This document shows positions 34,250-40,723 of a stretch of DNA of 43,144 nt, one piece after another. A program made the translations under genes and the position numbers. Numbering within the stretch: the stretch's first letter is position 1; every line of letters begins with the position of its first letter. Under the pieces are notes generated by a model that was not told the DNA's origin, ran no database searches, and saw only the letters and a program-made list of their open reading frames with translations. Source of the DNA: Saccharofermentans sp. (lineage in GTDB: Bacteria; Bacillota; Clostridia; Saccharofermentanales; Saccharofermentanaceae); contig JAEFBB010000020.1 in the NCBI GenBank assembly GCA_016292215.1, positions 1 through 43,144 of the forward strand, read 5' to 3'.

Positions 34250-36109
34250 ATGAAGTTCATAACAAAACCGATCAAGAAGGGAACGATTACAGGAGCTTTC
34301 GGAAAAAAGACTGCTGTGCTCGGAACAATAGTAATGACAGGAGCTCTCATTATGGCAGCCACCGGTTGTACGACAGAGGTCAATGCTGACGGCATCACGA
34401 TCGAGAGCGTTATCGTAAGCGGTTACGACATGCCGGAAGGAGCTGACAACAGCGGCGCAGGAAATGCAGCGCCTTCTGTAAGCGGTGAGACAGAGATCGA
34501 TAATCAGAACGTTATTCCATCTGAAAGCACAGAAGAGAGCATTCAGGGTACGGTAACACCTGCCCCGACATCCGAAGTTACGGCAACTCCCACACCTGCA
34601 CAGAACAATAACAACAACAATAACAACAACAGCAGCAAGACGACTTCTTTTGCGAAGATCCCTGACGGTACTGTTTATGCAATGGATTATGATAACGGCT
34701 TTGCTCTTAATGAAAGCTTCGGTAAGGTAAAGCTTTATCCCGACGGCACAAAGATCGCATTCGCTACTGACGGAGCCGTCAGCAAGGCTGACATTTCTTC
34801 TGTAACGGGCTTCAGCGATGCATGGCTTATCAGAAGCAACGGAAAGACATATATCTATATCGGAGTTGTGCGCGGCTGCTACAATAACGAGCTTAATGTA
34901 TACGAAGTCACCGAAAACTCGATCAAGCGCATCGGTGTTGAAAACCTCATAATATCAGGTCCTTCATTCAACAACACAAAATCTTTCTGGTGCTATGAAT
35001 ATAACGGCACAGACTGCCAGACAGACGTTATCTCTTTTGAAAGAAACTACAAGGTATCTTCAAACGGAATGCCCATTCCTGCCGATAACTACAGCGAACT
35101 CGGCGCATGGATCCCGGTCTGGGCAAAGAATGAAATGACAGGTTATGTAGTAAAGGACGGTAAGGTAACTTCAGAGAAGTATACGATCACAAAAGGCGAG
35201 AGCGTTGAACCTGTCGCAGTAAATGAAGTCGAATATATCGATATCAAAAATTCCAAGAACATGATCATCAGAGTGGATTTCACTGATCTGTGCTGCACAT
35301 ATTATGACCAGAACGACTACCGCTGGACATATAAGGCCGTTATGAGCCTTTTCGAATCCGGAAGCAGCGCTTATAAGGATGATCTGAGCAAACTTGGCGA
35401 TAAGGATGTTGTGGCTTTCTCTACTGTCAAGGATGGAACAACATGGGCAGACGGTAATTTCGGAAGCTTCTATATAGAGCCCTATGGCGATCATCAGCTC
35501 AGGATCACATACAACTCCAGAAGCTATACGGTAGGGTGTGATTATACGGATTCAAAGGCTCCAAAGATCAGCAAGGCTTATCTTACAAAGACAGAGGGCA
35601 AAGTATTTATCCTGGTACAGACCATATTGGATGGCGACTTAAGGATGATCAATATCTACAACGTAACTTCAGATTCGATCAAATTTGAAGGCAATGACCC
35701 GATGTGCTTTGACGGGGAAGTCAGAACACCCGATGCCATCATCTGCTACGATTACGACCACATGAACGGCGTCATCAGCATCAAGAACGGATACAGATTA
35801 ACCGGCGAAGGAATCTTAACGCCCTGCACAAATGAATACATACTCAGTTCATCCGTTAATGTTAAGGCAAAGGAAGACCTTAACGGACAGGTCATCAGAA
35901 ACGGCAGCCTGGTCAACGAGTACAAGCTCATTAAAAAGGGAGAAATCGTTGAGTTGTTATCAACGGACAAGGAGAATCATATCGATGTAAAAACCAAAGA
36001 CGGTACCGTCTTAAGGATCTACTGCAAGGCAACTTTCGATTACTACTATAATGCGAACGAGGGCTATAAGCCGTTCGAAGCGATCCTTTCCCTGATCGAA
36101 CCTGCATAA
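34250..36109 (+). CDS. large lipoprotein, target of the BlaI-type repressor, with two copies of the sensor's C-terminal domain
   Basis: A 619-residue exported lipoprotein. After a basic N-terminus the signal ends in MAATGC (Cys about 40). A linker rich in Glu/Ser, Thr/Pro and a run of nine Asn (about 100-135) is followed by two related domains, about 140-365 and 385-619. Both match the C-terminal domain of the M56 protease encoded upstream: AK.EMTG.VV.DG.V near residue 291 and AKEDLNGQVIRNGSLV near 539, each followed by YIDIK or HIDVK and an IIR/VLR strand. I recognise no known fold for certain; the last segment could be SH3-like. AAAGGAGA lies 8 bases before the ATG. It is expected to be induced when the protease inactivates the repressor. 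Confidence 0.88.
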   Translation: MKFITKPIKKGTITGAFGKKTAVLGTIVMTGALIMAATGCTTEVNADGITIESVIVSGYDMPEGADNSGAGNAAPSVSGETEIDNQNVIPSESTEESIQGTVTPAPTSEVTATPTPAQNNNNNNNNNSSKTTSFAKIPDGTVYAMDYDNGFALNESFGKVKLYPDGTKIAFATDGAVSKADISSVTGFSDAWLIRSNGKTYIYIGVVRGCYNNELNVYEVTENSIKRIGVENLIISGPSFNNTKSFWCYEYNGTDCQTDVISFERNYKVSSNGMPIPADNYSELGAWIPVWAKNEMTGYVVKDGKVTSEKYTITKGESVEPVAVNEVEYIDIKNSKNMIIRVDFTDLCCTYYDQNDYRWTYKAVMSLFESGSSAYKDDLSKLGDKDVVAFSTVKDGTTWADGNFGSFYIEPYGDHQLRITYNSRSYTVGCDYTDSKAPKISKAYLTKTEGKVFILVQTILDGDLRMINIYNVTSDSIKFEGNDPMCFDGEVRTPDAIICYDYDHMNGVISIKNGYRLTGEGILTPCTNEYILSSSVNVKAKEDLNGQVIRNGSLVNEYKLIKKGEIVELLSTDKENHIDVKTKDGTVLRIYCKATFDYYYNANEGYKPFEAILSLIEPA

Positions 36110-36145
36110 CGGTATAAACCGCCAAGCATAGACACACAAAGAAAG

Positions 36146-36172
36146 AAGCTGCCGTAAAAGGCAGCTTTTTTC
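36146..36172 (+). terminator. terminator of the 34.2-kb lipoprotein gene
   Basis: AAGCTGCC/GGCAGCTT with a GTAAAA loop, tail TTTTCTTTT. Confidence 0.92.
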
Positions 36173-36185
36173 TTTTCCGTAGAGG

Positions 36186-36218
36186 CAAAAAAAGAGGTTG
36201 CCTTAAAGACAACCTCTT
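36186..36218 (-). terminator. terminator of the zinc-ribbon/HD-like gene
   Basis: On the minus strand AAGAGGTTG/CAACCTCTT followed by TTTTTTT. Confidence 0.92.
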
Positions 36219-36243
36219 AACTGTCTTATTCTGTCACAAGGGA

Positions 36244-37089
36244 TCACTTAGCGTCGATTACCGTGAAGCTGTAACCTGATACAACATCGGAATCCTCATA
36301 GATTGTCTTCTGCATCTGGAGAGCAGTAGAGAGGAGGAGTGTGTAAGGTGAGAGCTTTCCGCCAAGGAGCTCAACGTCTGAACCGTAGCTGATAGCCTGA
36401 GCTTCGTCGTCTGAGAGCAGCATGTACTGGGAAACGAGGAAGAGGGATCTTACGCCAACGTTCATGTGAACGAGCTTGCTGTTGATGGAGTAAGTAGGTG
36501 TTGAGTTAGAAGATGCGCCTGACAATCTGCTGGAGAATGAGAGACCCAGAGTAGATGTGCTGCCCAAAGAGCTTGACTCTTCCTGGATGAAGAGAGGCTT
36601 GCCTTCGATACCTACCTTACCAACTTCGTGGAAGAGAGCGATGATGATAGCGGACTCTTCGTCGAGCTGAGGCATGATCGTATCCTTGATTCTCAAGAGC
36701 TGCTTAGCAACTGCAACGCTTCTGATGAGGAGACCCTTCTCGCATGCGAGAGAACCCTTAACTTCTGCAGGAGATGTGAGCCAGGATGTTCTGTTTTCGA
36801 GGAAGTCGATGAAGTGATCGAACTCAGTCTTTCTCTTAACGATAGCTGCCTTGAGCTGCTCATAGAGAGTGTCAACGTTGTCCTTGTTTACCTCGATCAT
36901 AGGCATAATGCCGGCAACCTTCTCGGACTTACCGGTAGCTGCTGCTGAAACAGCTGCTGCCTGAGGAGAAACTGCAGCAGAATCACCGCCGCCTGCACTC
37001 TCGTCTGCTGATGTGAATGTATACTTACACTTAGGGCATCTGATAGCCTGATTGGCAATGACCATACCGCAATCGGGACATTTCTTCAT
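36244..37089 (-). CDS. zinc-ribbon protein with a degenerate HD-like domain
   Basis: A 281-residue cytoplasmic protein. A zinc ribbon with Cys 4, 7, 18 and 21 (KKCPDCGMVI, IRCPKCKYTF) is joined by an Ala/Ser/Gly linker to a domain resembling a clostridial HD-domain family: FLENRTSWLTSPAEV, CEKGLLIRSVAVAKQLL, ALFHEVGKVG (154-155 is HE instead of HD), and VGVRSLFLVSQYMLLSDDEAQAIS. In the HD family the matching places carry His (GGLLEHS, HGEKS, RWHMG); here they are Arg, Val and Gly, so metal binding is probably lost. A Ser-rich insert (about 170-200) is unusual. AGGAGG lies before the ATG at 37089. A short palindrome (CACGG/CCGTG at 37104-37117) precedes it. Function unknown; probably a regulator or scaffold. 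Confidence 0.75.
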   Translation of the reverse strand: MKKCPDCGMVIANQAIRCPKCKYTFTSADESAGGGDSAAVSPQAAAVSAAATGKSEKVAGIMPMIEVNKDNVDTLYEQLKAAIVKRKTEFDHFIDFLENRTSWLTSPAEVKGSLACEKGLLIRSVAVAKQLLRIKDTIMPQLDEESAIIIALFHEVGKVGIEGKPLFIQEESSSLGSTSTLGLSFSSRLSGASSNSTPTYSINSKLVHMNVGVRSLFLVSQYMLLSDDEAQAISYGSDVELLGGKLSPYTLLLSTALQMQKTIYEDSDVVSGYSFTVIDAK

Positions 37090-37260
37090 GATTGTGACCT
37101 CCTGTATCACGGATGTCCGTGGAAATCCGCAAATATAATTTCCTTTACATTTTACAACTTGATTTTTACATTATCAATAAGAAAAGAAGTCATATACGTT
37201 GGTTTTATTGTTATTTTTACTATCAAGAATTTTTATATTTTAGAAAATTCCCGAAAATAA

Positions 37261-37311
37261 AAGACACTGACGAGGGGGTGTCAGTGTCTTAAGGAGGGTG
37301 TTATGAAGTAA
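37261..37311 (+). other. hairpin followed by an ideal ribosome site and a two-codon reading frame
   Basis: AAGACACTGAC (37261-37271) pairs perfectly with GTCAGTGTCTT (37280-37290). Directly after come AAGGAGG (37291-37297), a 5-base spacer, and ATG AAG TAA (37303-37311). On the minus strand the hairpin ends in TTTTATTTT, so it could also be a minus-strand terminator. It lies in the 332-base stretch between the zinc-ribbon gene and the small gene at 37422, which is otherwise A/T-rich with no gene I can support. A possible plus promoter TTTACA-17-TACATT lies near 37142-37170. Confidence 0.5.
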
Positions 37312-37421
37312 GGAACAATTACTTTGAACAACCATATCTTACCACCCACAATATTTACTTTAAGATTCAAAAAAGGCAAAATAGTGGCAAAGAATCAAGC
37401 AAAAACGGAGGATTTGGGGTT

Positions 37422-37688
37422 TTGACACTCGAAGGCCGGCTCTTTGTAGCAAACAGAATGACCGAGATAAAGACGGTTACTACGGAGGATACAGACACCT
37501 CTTATTCAAAGTGTCTGGAAAAAGCCCTCATAGAGCTCTGCAGGCAGCTCGATATCCCCGTTCCCATGTGGATGAAAAAGAATACCAAAGAATTTGCGGC
37601 TTTCGGCCAGACCATTTTCTTCCGCGAACAGTACACGGAGAAGGTCAGGTTCGACAGATTCCAGATAAGAGTCACGAATGAGGCTTAA
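37422..37688 (+). CDS. conserved small protein next to a BaiN-type flavoprotein gene
   Basis: An 88-residue soluble protein, MTLEGRLFVANRMTEIKTVT, with a central helix (YSKCLEKALIELCRQLDIPV) and PMWMKKNTKEFAAFGQTIFF. It is not recognised as a known domain; it resembles short hypothetical proteins seen in Clostridia. The TTG at 37422 is chosen because GGAGG lies 10 bases upstream; the ATG at 37458 has no ribosome site. It lies 50 bases before the flavoprotein gene on the same strand and probably forms an operon with it. Confidence 0.65.
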   Translation: MTLEGRLFVANRMTEIKTVTTEDTDTSYSKCLEKALIELCRQLDIPVPMWMKKNTKEFAAFGQTIFFREQYTEKVRFDRFQIRVTNEA

Positions 37689-37738
37689 TAAGATTTGCAG
37701 TGATCTTCTTAGGAGCAAACTGATTGGGCGGATCTAAG

Positions 37739-38980
37739 ATGAAGGCAGGAATAATCGGAGGAGGCGCCGCAGGGCTTTTCGCTGCGTGCCAATTAAAAAG
37801 ACTTCCGGGCGACAAAGATCTTGATGTTACCCTCATCGAGAAAAATCCCATACCCGGCAAGAAGCTTACGCTCACGGGCCACGGGCGCTGCAATATAACC
37901 AACCGCAAAGATCCTTCCATGCTCAAGAACTGCTATCACGAAGCGGGCAACTTCATCTATCCTGCACTTAAGGAATTCGGCCCTGAGGACACGATAAGTT
38001 TTTTCGAGAACGACCTGGGATTAAAGACAAAGGAAGAAGACAACAACAGGATATTCCCCGTCTGCGACAGCGCCGTAACGGTAAGAGATACGCTCGTATC
38101 CTACATTTCTGACCGTGTGAAGATAATAAGCGGAGCAAACGTTCTGGACATTAAGAAGGGCGATGTCTTTGAAGTCAATACGTCTAAGGGACGGTTTGAA
38201 TTTGATATTGTGATCTTATCTTCCGGCGGCAGCTCTTTTCCGAAGACAGGTTCTGTGGGAGATTCATATAATTTTTTGGAAAGCTTTGGCCATACGATCA
38301 TTTCCCCAAGAGGAGCATTGGCGCCCGTAAAGGCCGGCAAAGATTCAGCGGAATTGACCAAGGCATTAAGCGGCGTGTCATTAGAGGCGAAAGTCTCTTT
38401 ATATCTGTCTGACAAGCTGTCCGCTTCGACCAAAGGCGAGATATTATTCGCGGATTTCGGTCTTACCGGTCCCGCTGTCATGGAGATCGCAAGAGAGATC
38501 CCTGCAGATGTTGAAGGCTCAAATGCTTGTCTGGAGTTAGATCTTATCCCTTCCATGAGCGATGACGAGTTCGACAGGGAATTGATAGGCCTTATCGGAG
38601 ATCATCCGGATACCAAGATCACGAATCTCATTGCAAGATACATTCCTGCTTCAGTGGCAGGGGAGATATCCGCAAGGGCGGGTTTTGCTGATATTTATGC
38701 GCAGGGCTTTCCGAAGGAGAGCCGCAGGAGGCTTCTTCGCAAGATCAAGCACCTGAAGATAGATATCGCCGAAGCGCCTTCTATGGATAAGGCATATGTT
38801 ACCAGGGGCGGTGTATCGCTCAAAGAAGTTGACCGCAAGACCATGCAGTCCAAGCTCGTACCGGGTCTATACATAACCGGTGAAGCCTTGGATGTCGACG
38901 GAATAAGCGGAGGATTCAATCTCCAGGCCTGCATGAGCGAAGCTTATCTGGCGGCAAAGAGCATTCTTTCCATGCAATAA
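37739..38980 (+). CDS. NAD(P)/FAD-dependent oxidoreductase, HI0933/BaiN family
   Basis: A 413-residue flavoprotein. The N-terminal dinucleotide-binding GIIGGGAAGLFAACQL is followed by LIEKNPIPGKKLTLTGHGRC and NITNRKDP, the family's signature. GGFNLQACMSEAY near the C-terminus is the second FAD-contact block. BaiN of bile-acid-converting Clostridia belongs to this family; other members are of unknown function. The ATG at 37739 has GGGCGGAT before it; a TTG at 37724 with AGGAG is an alternative. Substrate unknown. Confidence 0.93.
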   Translation: MKAGIIGGGAAGLFAACQLKRLPGDKDLDVTLIEKNPIPGKKLTLTGHGRCNITNRKDPSMLKNCYHEAGNFIYPALKEFGPEDTISFFENDLGLKTKEEDNNRIFPVCDSAVTVRDTLVSYISDRVKIISGANVLDIKKGDVFEVNTSKGRFEFDIVILSSGGSSFPKTGSVGDSYNFLESFGHTIISPRGALAPVKAGKDSAELTKALSGVSLEAKVSLYLSDKLSASTKGEILFADFGLTGPAVMEIAREIPADVEGSNACLELDLIPSMSDDEFDRELIGLIGDHPDTKITNLIARYIPASVAGEISARAGFADIYAQGFPKESRRRLLRKIKHLKIDIAEAPSMDKAYVTRGGVSLKEVDRKTMQSKLVPGLYITGEALDVDGISGGFNLQACMSEAYLAAKSILSMQ

Positions 38981-39007
38981 AAAAGGTGACGGCTGATACC
39001 GTCACCT
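38978..39007 (-). terminator. terminator of the divIC gene
   Basis: On the minus strand AGGTGACGG/CCGTCACCT with a TATCAG loop, followed by TTTTTATTG. It also overlaps the end of the convergent flavoprotein gene. Confidence 0.9.
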
Positions 39008-39029
39008 GATTTGCAGTTCTCTTTAAAAC

Positions 39030-39341
39030 TTAGTCGTACTTTTCGCCGGAACGTCTGAAAACTACTTCACCGGGGTAGACCATGTCGAGCTGTGACCTTG
39101 CGACACTCTCGATATAAGCATCGTCCTGTCCGAATTCTTCCTGGGCTCTGATCTGCTTAAGCTTGTCGGATAAAGCCTCGGACTGCGCGATGAGGGAGGA
39201 GTTCTCAGCTGCAAGACGCTCCTTCTGCTTGTGGATGTTGGCATACTTGGTGACGCAGAGAATACCGACGACAACGAAGCAGATGCAGATCATTGCCATA
39301 AGGAAGGATATTCCGCCTGGTTTGCGTCTAATCTTGCGCAA
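39030..39341 (-). CDS. divIC: septum formation initiator, FtsB/DivIC family
   Basis: A 103-residue bitopic membrane protein of the division complex. A basic N-terminus (MRKIRRKPGG) precedes one membrane segment (SFLMAMICICFVVVGILCV), a coiled coil (QKERLAAENSSLIAQSEAL) and the short C-terminal region YIESVARSQLDMVYPGEVVF typical of DivIC/FtsB. The start is TTG at 39341 because GAGGAGG lies exactly 6 bases upstream; the ATG at 39356 lies inside that ribosome site. Lying after rqcP it matches the yabO-divIC order of bacilli. Confidence 0.9.
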   Translation of the reverse strand: MRKIRRKPGGISFLMAMICICFVVVGILCVTKYANIHKQKERLAAENSSLIAQSEALSDKLKQIRAQEEFGQDDAYIESVARSQLDMVYPGEVVFRRSGEKYD

Positions 39342-39384
39342 GTTATGCCTCCTCATAGATAGTGATATACAGTTACTATTACAT

Positions 39385-39415
39385 AACCCCGAGTGCAAAA
39401 CAACAACTCGGGGTT
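39385..39415. other. 10-bp hairpin between rqcP and divIC
   Basis: AACCCCGAGT/ACTCGGGGTT is perfect with an 11-base loop. No T-run follows on the minus strand, so it is a weak terminator at best. Confidence 0.45.
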
Positions 39416-39464
39416 AAACTTAAAATACTTGTAATATTATGGTGTCCTGAGTGCTCGAAATGCC

Positions 39465-39707
39465 TTATTCCAAGAGCTCGTACATGGAAGCGGCTTCTTC
39501 TTTTCTGACCGTCTCCTGAAGCGATAAGACCTTGAATTTGACCTCTCCGCTTCCGAAAAGAATACTTACCACATCTCCTACCTTGAGCTTGACTGAAGGC
39601 TTGGCGGGCTTGCCGTTTACAGTTACTCTTCCTGCCTGGCAGACGTCATTGGCGACGGTCCTGCGCTTAATTACTCTGGACAGCTTAAGGAATTTATCAA
39701 GCCTCAT
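39465..39707 (-). CDS. rqcP: S4-domain RNA-binding protein of ribosome quality control
   Basis: An 80-residue S4-domain protein, MRLDKFLKLSRVIKRRTVAND followed by GRVTVNGKPAKPSVKLKVGD, of the Hsp15/YabO type. In bacilli RqcP works with RqcH in adding alanine tails to peptides on stalled 50S subunits. Its 5' end overlaps recR by 11 bases. GGGGG lies 6 bases before the ATG. Confidence 0.9.
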   Translation of the reverse strand: MRLDKFLKLSRVIKRRTVANDVCQAGRVTVNGKPAKPSVKLKVGDVVSILFGSGEVKFKVLSLQETVRKEEAASMYELLE

Positions 39708-40320
39708 TATTTTCCCCCGTAAGCATAACTCTGCCCTTCAGAGCGGACAGGAGCGTTAAGTCGTCAGCGTATTCGATGTCAGAGCCCATTGGAAGTCCTG
39801 ACGCAAGGCGGGATACCTTGATGCCGGAAGGACCGAGCATCCTAGAAAGGTAAAGGGCTGTCGCGTTGCCTTCCGCTGTCTGATTGGTCGCTACGATCAC
39901 CTCAGTGATCTCGGGGTGATCAGCCAGACGCTTAATAAGATCGGGGATAGTGGTATCCGAGATGCTCATGGACTTCATCGGATTAAATACTCCGTGAAGC
40001 ACATGGTAGAGTCCCTTGTACTCATGGGCACGTTCGAATGTCGATACGTCCCTCGGTGATTCGACGACCAATACAGTCGTCTTGTCCCTCAACGGATCAG
40101 AGCAGATAGGGCAGGGGTCAGAATCAGTGAAATTCTGACAGCAGGTGCATCTCTTTGTAGAGCCTCTTGCCGATGAGATCGCAGATATAAGTGCCTCGGC
40201 ATCCTTGTCTTCCATTGCGAGGATGTGGAATGCCAGGCGCTGAGCAGACTTGCCGCCTATACCCGGAAGACCGCTTAACTGCGATATGAGATTCTGTATT
40301 GAAGGCGAATATCTGGCCAT
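39697..40320 (-). CDS. recR: recombination mediator RecR
   Basis: A 207-residue DNA-repair protein that loads RecA with RecF/RecO. Features are the helix-hairpin-helix LPGIGGKSAQRLAFHIL, a four-Cys zinc finger (CTCC and CPIC), the Toprim segment VVESPRDVSTFERAHEY, and a C-terminal Walker-like VIVATNQTAEGNATALYL. It starts 2 bases after the ybaB stop with no separate strong ribosome site, which fits translational coupling. Confidence 0.96.
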   Translation of the reverse strand: MARYSPSIQNLISQLSGLPGIGGKSAQRLAFHILAMEDKDAEALISAISSARGSTKRCTCCQNFTDSDPCPICSDPLRDKTTVLVVESPRDVSTFERAHEYKGLYHVLHGVFNPMKSMSISDTTIPDLIKRLADHPEITEVIVATNQTAEGNATALYLSRMLGPSGIKVSRLASGLPMGSDIEYADDLTLLSALKGRVMLTGENNEA

Positions 40321-40322
40321 TA

Positions 40323-40661
40323 TCAGAAGGGCATCTTCATGCCGCCGGTGATGGAGCCGATGCGCTCCTGGTTGGTCTTGTCGATCTGTGCCAAAGCCTG
40401 GTTAGCTGCAGCGATGATGAGGTCCTGGAGGCCTTCGATATCTTCGGGATCGACTACGTCCTTTGCGATCTCGACACTCTCGATCTGGTGCTTGCCGGTA
40501 ACAACTACCTTAACGAGCTCGCCGCCTGCCGTGCCTGTAAAACGCATTTCCTGGATCTCGGCCTGAGCCATCTCGATCTGTCTCTGCATTCTCTGAGCCT
40601 GAGCCATAACCTGGCTCATGTTGCCGCCCATTCCCATTCCGCCACGGAATCCTTTTGCCAT
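40323..40661 (-). CDS. ybaB: YbaB/EbfC-type nucleoid-associated protein
   Basis: A 112-residue DNA-binding dimer with a Gly/Met-rich N-terminus (FRGGMGMGGNMSQVM), a central helix, the conserved FTGTAGGELVKVVVTG and VEDIEGLQDLI-like segment (DPEDIEGLQDLIIAAANQAL). It normally lies between dnaX and recR, as here. GGAGG is 8 bases before the ATG. Confidence 0.96.
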   Translation of the reverse strand: MAKGFRGGMGMGGNMSQVMAQAQRMQRQIEMAQAEIQEMRFTGTAGGELVKVVVTGKHQIESVEIAKDVVDPEDIEGLQDLIIAAANQALAQIDKTNQERIGSITGGMKMPF

Positions 40662-40723
40662 TGTTATAACCTCCGAAAAATTAATCTTTCAAATTATATA
40701 CTTAAACCCTGACGGGCCAAATA

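Noticed and set aside
34600..34640. Run of Asn codons as a possible tandem repeat or sequencing artefact
   Set aside because: AAC/AAT codons alternate and the frame is intact; it is a low-complexity linker in the lipoprotein.
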